Shown: positions 1 through 12,232, counted from the stretch's first letter. The stretch is DNA of 64,000 bases from an uncultured Eubacterium sp. (GCA_905233545.1 CAJOEV010000010.1:23446-87445); one strand, 5' to 3'. Program-made: numbers and translations. The notes: generated by a model from the letters alone, not told the origin.

Positions 1-3000
1 GTAGTCGCAGTATTCACAGGTGTGATTATGGTTTTTTCCGTCTATCGGATTCTGAGCTATGAAACCGCTGTGAAGCTGAGCGCCCATTTGCTTAATTAAC
101 AAATCAATTTTCTTTGAAATGGCGCCGAGCTGTGCTGCTGAAACAATATTACCGCTGTATCCGTCTTTTTCGGAATACTTAACAGGAATGTATTTGCCCT
201 TAAGTTCCCTTTCCATATGGGGAGCAATTTCATTTTCTTCATCATTAAGAACAACACCCTTCATTTTGAAGTCAGTGTTTTCTTTTTTAGCGATTTCAGA
301 TGTGCTGTTTCTGTCAAGACTGTATACGCTTCTTGCAGAGTGCATATATAATACACCGCTCGAAACGCCGCTGTATTCTCCGTTACTCTGTGCAAGGGTG
401 AAAAGATAAATAAACATCTGAAGATTGAGTCCGTTTATAATATCAGAAATCTGAAATTCCTTGCTTCCGGATTTATAATCAACAACCCTTATGTATTTTC
501 TGCCGTTCTTTTCAAAAGTGTCAACCCTGTCAACAGCGCCTTTAATTCTTATGCTTCCGCCGTCATCAAGATTGATAATCCTGGACTCAACCTCTTCACC
601 GTCACCGATTTTCAGTTCAAATGCTTTTGCTTCAAAGTCGGACTGAGAGAATTCCTCTTTAAGTCTTTCAACAACAAAAACAATCATTTTTGAAAGGCGC
701 ATAAATTGATATCTGAATCGAGGAGTAAATTCATCGGAATTGCCCATTTTACCTGTCATATATTCTTCAAGAGCACTGTTTACAAGAAGAACAATCTCGT
801 CTTTTGACAATTCGGAAAGTCCCCTGCTTCCCTTTTGTTTTATTATTGTTTCAAGAACGAAGTGAATAACCGTTCCCGTCTGCATCGGGTCCATCTGAGC
901 CTTCATAAGCGGTCTTGCATTCAAACCGAATTTGCAGAAATATCTGAATGCACAGTTAAAGTAATCCTCTATTCTTGAAGCAGAAAGATACATATCATTT
1001 TTAAACAGCTTCTTTGCAAGCTCTTTATCACTCAAATTTATTTCTTTATTATCAACAAGTCTTTCAACTGCACTGAGTCTTGAGGAATAGTCATAATTAT
1101 TTGAAAAATATTCCTTAAGAGAAGCTATGAACTCGCTGTTTTCGTTATAATGCGAAGCAAGAATTTCAAATGCGTTTTCCCTGCTCTGAATATCATCAAG
1201 AGTTTTTTCAACACTTGAAGTTTTAACTGTTAAATTAACAAAAACACTCTGAAGTCCTCTGACTATTATTGATTCATTGCTCTTTTCTCCGCCTGAAATA
1301 TACGAAACAAATAGCTTATCCTTTGCAGAAGAGAGCGCCATATATGCAAAATAAAGTTCCTGTGCATTGAGCGCCGCCCCATAGGAATAGAGCTTGAAAT
1401 CATTATTAATGAGCGACACTCTGTCGCTTTCACTGAGAAGGCCTGCAGAAGTAACGCTCTGCGGGAATTCGCCCTCATTAGCGCCTAAAATGAAAATTAT
1501 CTTTGGATTATCGCATCTGATTCTATCAGCGCTGCCTATCTGAACATTATCAAGCCCTGCGGGAATTGTTCCCAAATCCTCATTTGAAATCATCAGTGAA
1601 AAGAGCTTGTAATAATCTTTAAGGCTGATTGTTTCGTCTTTGCCTGTTAATGCAAGTTTATCAAGGATTTCCATAAGCAAATCCCAGATTCTTTCCTGTT
1701 GAAGTGAAAGATGGGATTTTCCGTTTTCTTCAAGTGAGATTGCAAGTTCCTTTAGCTTTTCATCGGCTGATAAATCTATTAGTGCATAGTATAACGCTTT
1801 GCAGATTTTTTCTGTATCTGCCATTGAACATCTCTTTTTGAATTTAAGAATTACATCAATTATGTACTTTCTGCTTTTATTCAGCTTTTCAAGCTCAAAC
1901 TTATCTTTTTCGCTTAGTTCCTCGGCAAATCCTCGGGGAGATTCCGTGAACTCATTTTTCCACTTGCTACCGCTAATGTTCCAGACAAAAGCATAGTTCT
2001 CAAGCTTATTAATTTCGTCATCACCGAGCTTTGTAAGCCCTGTTTTAAGCATTGAAAAAATGTCTTCACTCCTGAGAGAATAGATAACCGACCTCATAAG
2101 GAAGTTAACAAGCATGATTAAAGGCTGAGATGATATACTCTGTCTGTCATCATTGAAATACGGAACATTATATTTGTCAAATGAAAACTGCAGTTCGCTC
2201 TGATATTTATTCAAATCCCTGCAAATAACTGTTATATCCTTTGCACGGTATCCTATTCTTAAAAGCTTTGAAATCTCTTTTGCAGTGTTATCACATTCGT
2301 CACTGATGTTTTTTGCACTGAACAGAGAAATGTTATCAGGAATTTTTTCAATTTCACAGCTAATACTTGAAAGTGCGAATTCCTCAACCGCCTTCAGTTC
2401 ATCGTTCTGAGCTCTTTTATTACCCGATAAAACAATCTCTTTTCCTATGTCACATCCGATTTTTTCAGCTACACCCCTGAGTATGCCAATATTCGTGTTG
2501 ACATATGAAAACAGACTGTTATCTTCACTGAAATCATTATCCGTGCAAAAAGATATATAAACCTCATTTGCCTGTTTTAGTATTACTTCAATTATCTTAT
2601 ATTCCTGAGCAACAAAGCCCGAAAAGCCGTCAATAAAGACGGTTTTATTTTCAAAATAATCAATACCAATTAACTTATTGTAAAGTCTTGTTAATTCATT
2701 TTCGCTGTCGAAGTATTCGCCTTCAATAAGCGAATCATATGCGTCAATGATAAGAGCGATATCCTTCAGCTTCAAAGAGAGCATTTCTCTGTCAACCTTT
2801 TCACTTGCCTGAAGAATATCATCAACAAAAACCCTGCACGATTTCATTTCATCATAAATCTTCAGGGCATTATTAATAAATGAATTACTATCGCAGTTTT
2901 TGTCAAACAAAACAAGGCTGTCCGAAACAGTTTGGATAGCCTTTTTCATCATAACGGCACGAGCTCCCTTTGTTAAAACCGGGAGCTTGTCACCGCCGTA

Positions 3001-3225
3001 TATTCTTGATATTTCATTTGAAAGGCGCGAAAACGAAAGGTTTGAAACACGGTTAATTCTGCTCTCGCCCAAATCTGATAAAAGTCTTCTTTCGGATATG
3101 AAAGAAAACTGTTCCGGTGTTAAAAGAATAACATCTTCATTGCCATTTTCAACAATATTCTTGATTTTTGAAAAAACAAACTCGGTCTTACCGCTGCCCG
3201 CTCTTCCAAGAACAAGATTAAGCAT
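1..3225 (-). CDS. addB: ATP-dependent nuclease subunit B AddB, C-terminus cut by window edge
   Basis: The reading frame is open from an ATG at 3225 to the window edge, giving 1075 codons with no stop. AddB pairs with AddA to resect double-strand breaks for recombination. The N-terminus has a Walker A motif (GRAGSGKT, residues 7-14). Around residue 900 comes the RecB-type nuclease core, with a GAVDRVD stretch followed by VVDYKSGS. One cysteine pair lies in the NCAFRYFC segment near residue 760 and a CEYC motif forms the last visible residues. This matches the split four-cysteine Fe-S cluster of AddB, whose last cysteine would fall just outside. GGAGGAG lies just upstream inside the end of the preceding gene, two bases away. 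The family is usually about 1100-1170 residues, so little is missing. addA probably follows outside the window (inference). Confidence 0.93.
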   Translation of the reverse strand, partial: MLNLVLGRAGSGKTEFVFSKIKNIVENGNEDVILLTPEQFSFISERRLLSDLGESRINRVSNLSFSRLSNEISRIYGGDKLPVLTKGARAVMMKKAIQTVSDSLVLFDKNCDSNSFINNALKIYDEMKSCRVFVDDILQASEKVDREMLSLKLKDIALIIDAYDSLIEGEYFDSENELTRLYNKLIGIDYFENKTVFIDGFSGFVAQEYKIIEVILKQANEVYISFCTDNDFSEDNSLFSYVNTNIGILRGVAEKIGCDIGKEIVLSGNKRAQNDELKAVEEFALSSISCEIEKIPDNISLFSAKNISDECDNTAKEISKLLRIGYRAKDITVICRDLNKYQSELQFSFDKYNVPYFNDDRQSISSQPLIMLVNFLMRSVIYSLRSEDIFSMLKTGLTKLGDDEINKLENYAFVWNISGSKWKNEFTESPRGFAEELSEKDKFELEKLNKSRKYIIDVILKFKKRCSMADTEKICKALYYALIDLSADEKLKELAISLEENGKSHLSLQQERIWDLLMEILDKLALTGKDETISLKDYYKLFSLMISNEDLGTIPAGLDNVQIGSADRIRCDNPKIIFILGANEGEFPQSVTSAGLLSESDRVSLINNDFKLYSYGAALNAQELYFAYMALSSAKDKLFVSYISGGEKSNESIIVRGLQSVFVNLTVKTSSVEKTLDDIQSRENAFEILASHYNENSEFIASLKEYFSNNYDYSSRLSAVERLVDNKEINLSDKELAKKLFKNDMYLSASRIEDYFNCAFRYFCKFGLNARPLMKAQMDPMQTGTVIHFVLETIIKQKGSRGLSELSKDEIVLLVNSALEEYMTGKMGNSDEFTPRFRYQFMRLSKMIVFVVERLKEEFSQSDFEAKAFELKIGDGEEVESRIINLDDGGSIRIKGAVDRVDTFEKNGRKYIRVVDYKSGSKEFQISDIINGLNLQMFIYLFTLAQSNGEYSGVSSGVLYMHSARSVYSLDRNSTSEIAKKENTDFKMKGVVLNDEENEIAPHMERELKGKYIPVKYSEKDGYSGNIVSAAQLGAISKKIDLLIKQMGAQLHSGFIAQNPIDGKNHNHTCEYCDY

Positions 3226-3227
3226 AT

Positions 3228-3938
3228 TTACTCCTCCGGTTTGATTAATCCTTCATTCATCATCCTTGTATGTGCTTCAAGCATAAATTCATACATCGGT
3301 CTTGCAATATCAAATGCAAGTTTCATTTCGTTGATTAGCTCGGGTGAATTAATGCGCTGCATATCAAAACCGTTATAGTAAAACTGAAAGTTTTTTGCTA
3401 GCAAAAACGGTTTTAATTCTTCAGGCGCATCGGGATAGGTTTCTTTTTTATAATAGTCACTGCATGAAAATGAAAAGCCAGCGTCCGAGCACGCTTTAAC
3501 AGCTTCTATAAATCTTTTCGGCTGTTCCATAATCATTTTATGAAGAACTCTGATATTAGCCGCTCTCCAGGTCCAGAGAACAAGGCCGTAGCCGTATGAA
3601 TCAGGATAAAACTCAAAATAATAAAACGGAGCTTCGGGGTACTGCTTTTTATACCTTCTGAAGAAAACCCACATATTCTCCCTGTATTTCATTTTAGAGC
3701 GATGACCTCTTGTGTCCCTTGCAACTCTTGAAACAGCACGCACCGGGTCGAGATACATCTTATCATCAATATCATAAAGCAAATCGGATAAATCAAGAAC
3801 CATTTGCCTTAAAGGAATGGTTATACCCTGTTTTATCTCTTCCTTATGTTCCTCATAAAACGGCTTTGAATCGTTAAATCGGTTAATACAAAGCAGTTCA
3901 ATACTTTGCGGGGATATTCCTTTATAATTAATCTCCAT
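3228..3938 (-). CDS. DUF2461 family protein
   Basis: The 236-residue product matches the DUF2461 (TIGR02453) family. It has an N-terminal FND..PFYEEHKEEIK segment, then an R-V-x-R-D-T-R motif near residue 70, and a conserved aromatic FYYFEFYPDSYGYG core. The biochemical role of this family is not established. It has no signal peptide or membrane segment, so it is probably cytoplasmic. Its ATG shares one base with the end of the PLP-lyase gene upstream, and it ends two bases before the addB start. The three are therefore likely co-transcribed. Confidence 0.8.
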   Translation of the reverse strand: MEINYKGISPQSIELLCINRFNDSKPFYEEHKEEIKQGITIPLRQMVLDLSDLLYDIDDKMYLDPVRAVSRVARDTRGHRSKMKYRENMWVFFRRYKKQYPEAPFYYFEFYPDSYGYGLVLWTWRAANIRVLHKMIMEQPKRFIEAVKACSDAGFSFSCSDYYKKETYPDAPEELKPFLLAKNFQFYYNGFDMQRINSPELINEMKLAFDIARPMYEFMLEAHTRMMNEGLIKPEE

Positions 3939-5206
3939 TATATTCCCTTCAATAATCCTTTATTTAACATCTGCTGTGCCGCAAGAAGCGCACAGGTTTT
4001 TGCGCTGTGAAAGTTCAAACCGCCCTGAATCCATGCATAAAACGGTTCCCTGATTGGTGCATCGGCAGAAAGCTCAATTGATGAGCCGAGTGTAAATGCA
4101 CCAGCAGCCATAACAACCTTGCTGTCGTAACCCGGCATATCCCATGGCTCAGGAAGCAAAAAGCTGTCAACAGCACTTCCGCTTTGAACTCCCTGACAGA
4201 AAGCAACAAGACTTTCTTCGTTTTCAAGTCCGAGTGACTGAACAATATCGGCTCTTTTTTCATTGTATTTCGGTGTTACATTGTAGCCAAAATTTTCATA
4301 TAAAGCGGAGATAAAAACAGCAGCTTTGAGCGCTTCACCAACTGTATGCGGTGCATAGAATAGCCCCATATAAAGCTCTCTGTTCATTCCAAGAGTTGCA
4401 CCGACCTCTTTTCCGAGACCCGGAGTTGTCAATCTGTATGAACACTTTTCAACAAGGTCGTGTCTGCCCGCAATATAACCGCCCGTTCTTGCAATTCCGC
4501 CGCCTGCATTTTTTATAAGCGACCCTGCAATTAAATCTGCACCGACTTCGCAGGGCTCTTTTTTCTGCACAAATTCACCGTAGCAGTTATCAACCATTAC
4601 AATAACATCGGGATTTTGCTCTTTTGACAATTTAACTATCTTTTCAATTTCTTCAACAGTGAGCGAAGGTCTTAATTCATAGCCTCTGCTTCGCTGAATA
4701 TAAACCATAGTTGTGTCATTATTAACTGCAGCTTCTATAGCGTCATAATCAGGCTTTTCATCCTTTAACGGCACTTCGCTGTAGTTAACTCCGAACTCCT
4801 TTAAAGAGCCCATTTCAGAGCCCTTTATTCCTATAACATTATGAATTGTATCATATGGAGTTCCTGTTACGCTAAGCATATTGTCACCGGGACGCAGAAC
4901 ACCGAATAATGCAACGGCAAGGGTATGTGTTCCGCAGGTGAAATTATGGCGTACAAGTGCGTCCTCAGCTCCGAAAACCTGCGCCCAAACTTTGTCGAGC
5001 GTTTCTCTTCCGCTATCACCATAGCCATAACCTGTTGAAGATGCAAAATTCATTTCACTGATTCTGTTATCAATAAAAGCTTTTTGCACCTTATTCTGAT
5101 TATATTCTGTTATATCGTCAATAATTGAAAACTGCTCACTGCACATTTTCAATGCGTTATTTGAAGCATTTTCAATTCTTTCATCAATTTCGAAAAAAGG
5201 ATTCAT
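3938..5206 (-). CDS. Methionine gamma-lyase family PLP enzyme (YnbB/'aluminium resistance' type)
   Basis: This is a fold-type I PLP enzyme of the Met_gamma_lyase (PF06838) family. The likely Schiff-base lysine lies in the GSLIKNAGGG motif, and an aspartate in MVDNCYGEF precedes it as expected for pyridine-nitrogen binding. Related proteins are annotated as cystathionine beta-lyases or aluminium-resistance proteins, but the substrate is not proven. I start it at the ATG at 5206. That ATG overlaps the TGA of the upstream acetyltransferase gene (ATGA) and has GGAG nine bases upstream. An in-frame ATG at 5221 would add five residues but has a poorly spaced ribosome site. The product is 422 residues. 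Confidence 0.85.
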   Translation of the reverse strand: MNPFFEIDERIENASNNALKMCSEQFSIIDDITEYNQNKVQKAFIDNRISEMNFASSTGYGYGDSGRETLDKVWAQVFGAEDALVRHNFTCGTHTLAVALFGVLRPGDNMLSVTGTPYDTIHNVIGIKGSEMGSLKEFGVNYSEVPLKDEKPDYDAIEAAVNNDTTMVYIQRSRGYELRPSLTVEEIEKIVKLSKEQNPDVIVMVDNCYGEFVQKKEPCEVGADLIAGSLIKNAGGGIARTGGYIAGRHDLVEKCSYRLTTPGLGKEVGATLGMNRELYMGLFYAPHTVGEALKAAVFISALYENFGYNVTPKYNEKRADIVQSLGLENEESLVAFCQGVQSGSAVDSFLLPEPWDMPGYDSKVVMAAGAFTLGSSIELSADAPIREPFYAWIQGGLNFHSAKTCALLAAQQMLNKGLLKGI

Positions 5207-5922
5207 CTGAACATTCTCCATTTTCCTGTATCTTTAAATCCAAGTCTTTTATAAAAGCTTTCGTTCATTCCGTCATCACGCATCAAATATATTGTTCCCT
5301 TAACATCATTCATTATATATGAAACAAGAATTGAGCCGAAGCCGTTATTTCTGTATTCATTTTCAGTTCTGACAGCGCTGAGTATAGAATAACCGTCAGC
5401 AATGGAAGATAATATACCTGAGGAAACAATATTATCATCTTTAATCAGCGTGTATGCTTTTGCTGTGCCATGGCGAATTCTGTGGCTTATATCAACATAC
5501 CATGCTTTGAAATCCTGGGAGTTATAATCAATGAAATTATATAAATCCATAAGCTTCGGATATTCGTCCACAACAGTATCGCCAAGAGAAAGCTCAATCT
5601 TTTTTTCACTTTGCATAATTATTCCCTCATCAAATTTCGGGAAGAGTTCTGCCTCATCACTGCAAAGTATGCTTGAATAACCTGAAAGCAAAAGAAACTG
5701 AGCAATTTCCTCTTCATCAAATCCGTCATCAACACTGAGAGTGTAGTCTCCGTCAAGCTTACTCATTATGGCAGTGGTCTTGCCGTCGAATCTCTGTGCA
5801 TAAAAAACTGCAAAAGGATATGAGCAGCCGTAAGCTTTAATAAGAGCAAGTATTCTTATTGTGAAAATATCCCTTTTATCCCAGGACAAAAGCTCGCTGA
5901 TATCGTTAATTCTTTCAATCAT
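5203..5922 (-). CDS. GNAT family N-acetyltransferase
   Basis: The 239-residue protein has a C-terminal GNAT domain. The acetyl-CoA loop motif RNNGFGS lies near residue 194, followed by a helix and the family's closing FYKRLGFKDTGKW segment. The N-terminal 120 residues do not show a second clear motif. The substrate cannot be told from sequence. It overlaps the M42 peptidase gene upstream by eight bases and the PLP lyase downstream by four, so it is translationally coupled in one operon. Confidence 0.75.
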   Translation of the reverse strand: MIERINDISELLSWDKRDIFTIRILALIKAYGCSYPFAVFYAQRFDGKTTAIMSKLDGDYTLSVDDGFDEEEIAQFLLLSGYSSILCSDEAELFPKFDEGIIMQSEKKIELSLGDTVVDEYPKLMDLYNFIDYNSQDFKAWYVDISHRIRHGTAKAYTLIKDDNIVSSGILSSIADGYSILSAVRTENEYRNNGFGSILVSYIMNDVKGTIYLMRDDGMNESFYKRLGFKDTGKWRMFR

Positions 5923-6916
5923 AAATTTTTTCCATAATTTTCAAAAGAAGTTTTTCTGTGTTATCAATATCCTCTTTTTTTACAACACTTGAAGCACTGT
6001 GAATATATCTGCAAGGAAGTGAAATCGCACAAACTCTGCTACCTTTTCCGCTTGTCTGAATAGAGCCCGCATCATTTCCGCCTGCAATTGCAGTTTTTGT
6101 CTGAACGGGAATGCCGTTTTCTTGTGCAGTGTTCATCGCAAGATTGTATAATTCTCTGTCATATATAGTTCTTCTGTCCATATATGAAACGACCGGTCCG
6201 TCGCCTGCACAGCAAACCCTGTCGCCGCCTTTTACCCCGTCAAGGTCTGATGCGGTTGTTGCTTCAACAATTATTGAAATATCGCTCTGAACCTGATATG
6301 AAGTGCATTTTGCGCCTCTTAAACCAACCTCTTCCTGAACATTGAAACAAAACTGAGTATCGTATTCAAGCTCGCTTTGAATCATTCTTATTAAGAGCAT
6401 ACAGCCGATTCTGTCATCAAGTGCTTTTGATTTAATAAAACCGTCACCGAATTCATAGTAATCGCTTTCAAAATAAGCAAAATCGCCAACACTGATAGCT
6501 TCTTCAGCCTCAGCTTTTGATGTTGCGCCGATATCGATTAACAGCTTATTAATTGCAGGTGCAGTTTTTGCTTCTTCATCACTGAGAAGATGAAGCGCTT
6601 TGTCGCCAATTACGCCTTTAACTCCGTTGATATCAACAACTTTGTCAAGACAGACACGCCGGTCAATTCCGCCTACTGCAGAAAACTTGAGATATCCCTC
6701 ATCCGTTATCTCGGTAATAATGAATCCGACTTCATCCATATGTGCATTAAAGCACACTTTCTTATTCGGAGATTTTCTGCCCTTTTTATACGCAATTATT
6801 GAGCCGAGAGCGTCAACCTGATAATCACAGTAATCCTTAATTTGCTCAATAATATATTCTCTTACTCTGCTTTCGTCACCCGATGTTCCGTTTATTAAAC
6901 ACAAATCCTTAAGCAT
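5915..6916 (-). CDS. M42 family metallo-aminopeptidase (first of a pair)
   Basis: This 333-residue dinuclear-metal aminopeptidase is of the M42 (glutamyl/FrvX-like) family. Visible ligands are the histidine and aspartate of AHMDEVG, the bridging aspartate of ALDDRIGC, the glutamate pair of VQEEVGLRG, and a late histidine in YIHSASS. M42 enzymes form cytosolic dodecamers that trim short peptides, so a role in peptide turnover is likely. It lies directly after a paralogue with an eight-base overlap, and the two may form a mixed complex (inference). Confidence 0.88.
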   Translation of the reverse strand: MLKDLCLINGTSGDESRVREYIIEQIKDYCDYQVDALGSIIAYKKGRKSPNKKVCFNAHMDEVGFIITEITDEGYLKFSAVGGIDRRVCLDKVVDINGVKGVIGDKALHLLSDEEAKTAPAINKLLIDIGATSKAEAEEAISVGDFAYFESDYYEFGDGFIKSKALDDRIGCMLLIRMIQSELEYDTQFCFNVQEEVGLRGAKCTSYQVQSDISIIVEATTASDLDGVKGGDRVCCAGDGPVVSYMDRRTIYDRELYNLAMNTAQENGIPVQTKTAIAGGNDAGSIQTSGKGSRVCAISLPCRYIHSASSVVKKEDIDNTEKLLLKIMEKIYD

Positions 6917-7943
6917 TTACTTCACCCACTCTCTTTTTGATATAAGCTGAAATGAGTTTAGCAACACTTTCAACATCCTTTGTGTCGACAATTTCAATCG
7001 GAGAATGCATATACTTTTCGGGAATAGAAATGAGTCCCGTTCTGATTCCGCTTTCACTTATTGAAATTTCATCGGCGTTAGTTCCCGTGCGATTTCCGCC
7101 CATAACTTCAAGCTGATAAGGGATATTGTTTTCCTTTGCAGTTTCAATAAGGCTTTTTGACATTTCATTATCAAGAATCGGAGCAATGCCAATCATTGCG
7201 CCCTTGCCGAGTTCCTTGCATTCGCTTTTATCACATAAAGGAGAATAACCGAAAGAAACATCAACCGCAATAGCTTCATCAACATTTTTTGCAAATGGTC
7301 CTGTTTTTGACCCTGTCATTCCCGTTTCTTCCTGAGATGAGAACATTGCGGTTATTTTAGCGTCAACATCTTTCAGTTCTTCAAGTGCAAGAATAATGGA
7401 GGCAATTCCGCATCTGTCATCAAGAACACTTGCTGAAATCTGCGTTCCGAGGAGCTGAGTAAAATTGCGCTTAAAGGTTACTCTGTCACCGAGTGAAACA
7501 AGCTTTTTGGCAACTTCTTTATTCAATCCGATATCAACTGAAACTTCTTCAATTTCAACAACCTTTTTCTCGTCACCGTCTTTTTGAAGATGTGGCGGAA
7601 TTGTAGAAATAATGCCTTCAACTTCACCGCTTTCAGTCCAAATGCTGACTTCGCTTGAAAGCAGCATTCTTGAATCTATTCCGCCGCATTTTGCTATCTT
7701 AATAAAACCGTCGTCACTTATATCGGTAACAATCATACCGATTTCATCAAGATGAGCGTCAAGAAGAAAATGATATCCTTCACCAAATGTGCAGAATACA
7801 TTGTTCATTTTATCGATGCTGACTTCTCCGTATTCTTTGAGCATATCAGCTAACAGCTCGGTTATACTTTCTTCTGCACCGCTTACGCCGACAGCCGAGG
7901 TCAGTTTATATAATAGTTCTTTTGTGTTTAAATCAGTCTTCAA
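6909..7943 (-). CDS. M42 family metallo-aminopeptidase (second of a pair)
   Basis: This 344-residue paralogue of the neighbouring gene keeps the same ligands: AHLDEIG, VLDDRCG, SQEETGMTG and YMHSPIE. The pair has clearly diverged in sequence, which argues for different peptide preferences rather than a recent duplication. Its ATG lies 11 bases inside the end of murD, so it is coupled to that gene. Confidence 0.88.
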   Translation of the reverse strand: MKTDLNTKELLYKLTSAVGVSGAEESITELLADMLKEYGEVSIDKMNNVFCTFGEGYHFLLDAHLDEIGMIVTDISDDGFIKIAKCGGIDSRMLLSSEVSIWTESGEVEGIISTIPPHLQKDGDEKKVVEIEEVSVDIGLNKEVAKKLVSLGDRVTFKRNFTQLLGTQISASVLDDRCGIASIILALEELKDVDAKITAMFSSQEETGMTGSKTGPFAKNVDEAIAVDVSFGYSPLCDKSECKELGKGAMIGIAPILDNEMSKSLIETAKENNIPYQLEVMGGNRTGTNADEISISESGIRTGLISIPEKYMHSPIEIVDTKDVESVAKLISAYIKKRVGEVNA

Positions 7944-9363
7944 AATTATTTACCAGTTCCTTAAATTTTCTTCCTCTGTATTCGAATGTTTTAAATTGGT
8001 CAAACGCAGGACATGCAGGACAGAGAGAAACAATATCTCCGCTTTGCGCTTCTTCTTTTGCAATATTCAAAGCATTTTCAAGCTTATCTGTCATAACAAC
8101 CTTAAGTCCGCTTTCTTCAAAGCGCGGATTGTTTCTTACAGCGTCATATATTCTGTTTGCTGTTGTTCCGTTTAAAACAAGAACCTTGCAGTATTTAAGA
8201 ATATAGGGCACCATTTCTGTTAAATCATTGCCTTTATCCGAACCGCCCATAATAACAATAATCTTCCTGCCAAAAGCCTTGAGCCCGCTTATTACTCGCG
8301 ATGGTGAGGTTGCAATTGAATCGTTATAGTACTTAACGCCTTTAAATTCACGGACAAATTCAATTCTGTGTTCAACACCGCCGAAAGTCTTGGCAATTGT
8401 TTTTATTGTTTCGGGCTTGACATAACCCCAGACAGCAGAAATTGCAGTACAGTAGTTTTCAATATTATGGTCGCCTGGGATTACAATGTCGTCTTTGTTC
8501 ATTATCAGCGTTTTTTCACCATTTTCAGCATAGAAAATATCACCTGACTCAGTATCCATAAATGCGCCGTTTTCAACGGAGTGCTTGATTGAGAATTCAT
8601 AAAGCTTACCACGCACATCATATCTCATATCGTGATAAACTCTGTTTCCGATTGAATAATCACAGTCAGCGTTTAAAACAGTTCTCTGCTGAGCATTCTG
8701 ATAAATTAAAATATTTCTCTTTGCATCAACATATTCATCAAGCGAAATATGATGGTCCTGATGAGTGCACTCAATATTGGTTACAACTGCAACATCAGGC
8801 TTATTCTTAAGATTACCCATTGTTAAAAGCTGGAATGAGGAAAGCTCAACTACAGCAATATCATTTTCAGTGATTTCATCAAGCTCGGGCATAAGCGCTT
8901 TGCCGATATTACCGCCGAGGAATACTCTGTTACCCTCTGCTTCAAGCATTTTTGAAATGAGAGTTGTTGTGGTTGTTTTTCCGTTTGAGCCCGTTACAGC
9001 AAAAATCTTACAGGGACAGTATTCAAAGAAAACCTCCATCTCGGTTGTAACCTTCTGTCCCCTTTCAATACACTGACCAACCCAATCATTCTGAAACGGA
9101 AGAATACCGTGGGAGCGGAAAACAATATCCATTTCGGGCAGTATATCAAGATAGTTTTCACCTAAGGAAAATTTAACTCCGAGCGCTTCAAGCTCATCGC
9201 ATACTTCTTTTCCTATATATTCCTTATCCCTCTTATCGCAGGCATAAACATCAATGCCGTGCTGTGCTAAAAACTTTGCGCAAGGTGTGTTAGCAACGCC
9301 CATTCCGACAAGAGCGACCTTTTTGCCCCTTAATGTTTCAATATACTTTTCTGCTTGGTTCAT
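7933..9363 (-). CDS. murD: UDP-N-acetylmuramoylalanine--D-glutamate ligase MurD
   Basis: MurD adds D-glutamate to UDP-MurNAc-L-alanine in cytoplasmic peptidoglycan precursor synthesis. The N-terminal Rossmann-like domain begins with KKVALVGMGVANT. The central ATPase domain has the P-loop VTGSNGKTTTT near residue 125. Mur-ligase ligands are visible in VVTNIECTHQDHH and in YNDSIATSPS. At 476 residues it is slightly longer than the B. subtilis enzyme (about 450). The gene follows a membrane-protein gene by 12 bases. No other mur or mra genes are adjacent, so it is outside a dcw cluster. Confidence 0.95.
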   Translation of the reverse strand: MNQAEKYIETLRGKKVALVGMGVANTPCAKFLAQHGIDVYACDKRDKEYIGKEVCDELEALGVKFSLGENYLDILPEMDIVFRSHGILPFQNDWVGQCIERGQKVTTEMEVFFEYCPCKIFAVTGSNGKTTTTTLISKMLEAEGNRVFLGGNIGKALMPELDEITENDIAVVELSSFQLLTMGNLKNKPDVAVVTNIECTHQDHHISLDEYVDAKRNILIYQNAQQRTVLNADCDYSIGNRVYHDMRYDVRGKLYEFSIKHSVENGAFMDTESGDIFYAENGEKTLIMNKDDIVIPGDHNIENYCTAISAVWGYVKPETIKTIAKTFGGVEHRIEFVREFKGVKYYNDSIATSPSRVISGLKAFGRKIIVIMGGSDKGNDLTEMVPYILKYCKVLVLNGTTANRIYDAVRNNPRFEESGLKVVMTDKLENALNIAKEEAQSGDIVSLCPACPAFDQFKTFEYRGRKFKELVNNFED

Positions 9364-9375
9364 AGTGTACTCCTT

Positions 9376-10202
9376 TTAATGCACTGAAAAAGTTCCATTT
9401 TTTAAATCATTTATATTAAAGCTTTTCATTTTTTCTTCGAGTTCATACTGAAATTTCAATTTTTCAAGTCCGATATATTCATCATTAATCGGAACTTCAC
9501 AATTCAGAATATAATTTGCAGTCATCTGCTGACATTTAGTTGGATATAATCCCTGAAAATAAACTCTTCCTTTTGTAACGTCAACAATTGCAACAGTGAA
9601 TTTCAATTGGTTTTTTCTTCCCATTGCGGTAACCGCTTTTGAAAGCGAAAGCGCGTCTTCTTCAACAGATGAACAGATAAAAGCAACAACGCAGTTCCCT
9701 TTTCTTCTGAGATTTCCGACTGTTACATCATAAATAGCCGAATCGAGGTAAGCTACAACATCGCTTTTTTCAAGCTCATCAATGCAGACTAAATACATAA
9801 ACTCCTTGCTTTTCAGCGCTCTTGCGTCAAAAGGAAGTTCAGAGAGCTCAAGATTTCTTTCAAAGCCGAAACCGTTTTTTATTAAATCTTCAGAAACCGC
9901 TTCAAAATATGAATCAACCTCGTTTTCATTCCTTGCTGTTAAATAGTAACCGAAGTCGTTTATCTCATGCCATACATCATTTAAAAACAGTTCAACTTTT
10001 GAGTATTTCGAATAAAAATATAAAACCAGTACGAGTGAAATAATAACAAGAATATCACAGGTGTAATTCAAAACGGTTGCAACAGCTGAATTTGAAACCG
10101 CAGGTGCAATGCCTATATAAGCAAAGAGGAAAACTGCCGTTACGATAACGAATATCCTCATTACACTTTTAACTTGTTGTAGTTTTTTTCTTACTTCATC
10201 CA

Positions 10203-10203
<1 letters not shown>
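9376..10203 (-). CDS. Membrane protein of unknown function (two N-terminal TM helices)
   Basis: I do not recognise this 275-residue protein. It has two hydrophobic helices at about residues 12-32 and 40-62, separated by a short polar loop. They are followed by a soluble domain of about 210 residues with alternating strands and helices (for example YLVCIDEL and VVAFICSS). The topology suggests a membrane-tethered cytoplasmic domain. Its ATG overlaps the ligA stop codon by one base, so the two are co-transcribed. Confidence 0.6.
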
Positions 10204-12173
<1,970 letters not shown>

Positions 12174-12206
12174 TTAATCACCAATACAATATTATTTAAG
12201 TGCAAC

Positions 12207-12232
12207 GGGAGGGCACAGAGACCCTCCCCTAC
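12207..12232 (-). repeat. REP-like palindrome with GTAG foot
   Basis: On the minus strand this reads GTAG followed by a 7-bp GGGAGGG/CCCTCCC hairpin with a loop of about eight bases. It lies in the 63-base gap between tyrS and ligA. A conserved GTAG beside a GC-rich hairpin is the hallmark of REP sequences moved by RAYT transposases. Two further GTAG hairpins lie at 45586-45611 and 45760-45785. It could alternatively act as a weak processing or stability hairpin. Confidence 0.6.

Noticed and set aside
119..409. Plus-strand frame within addB
   Set aside because: It lies wholly opposite the addB frame and has no ribosome-binding site.
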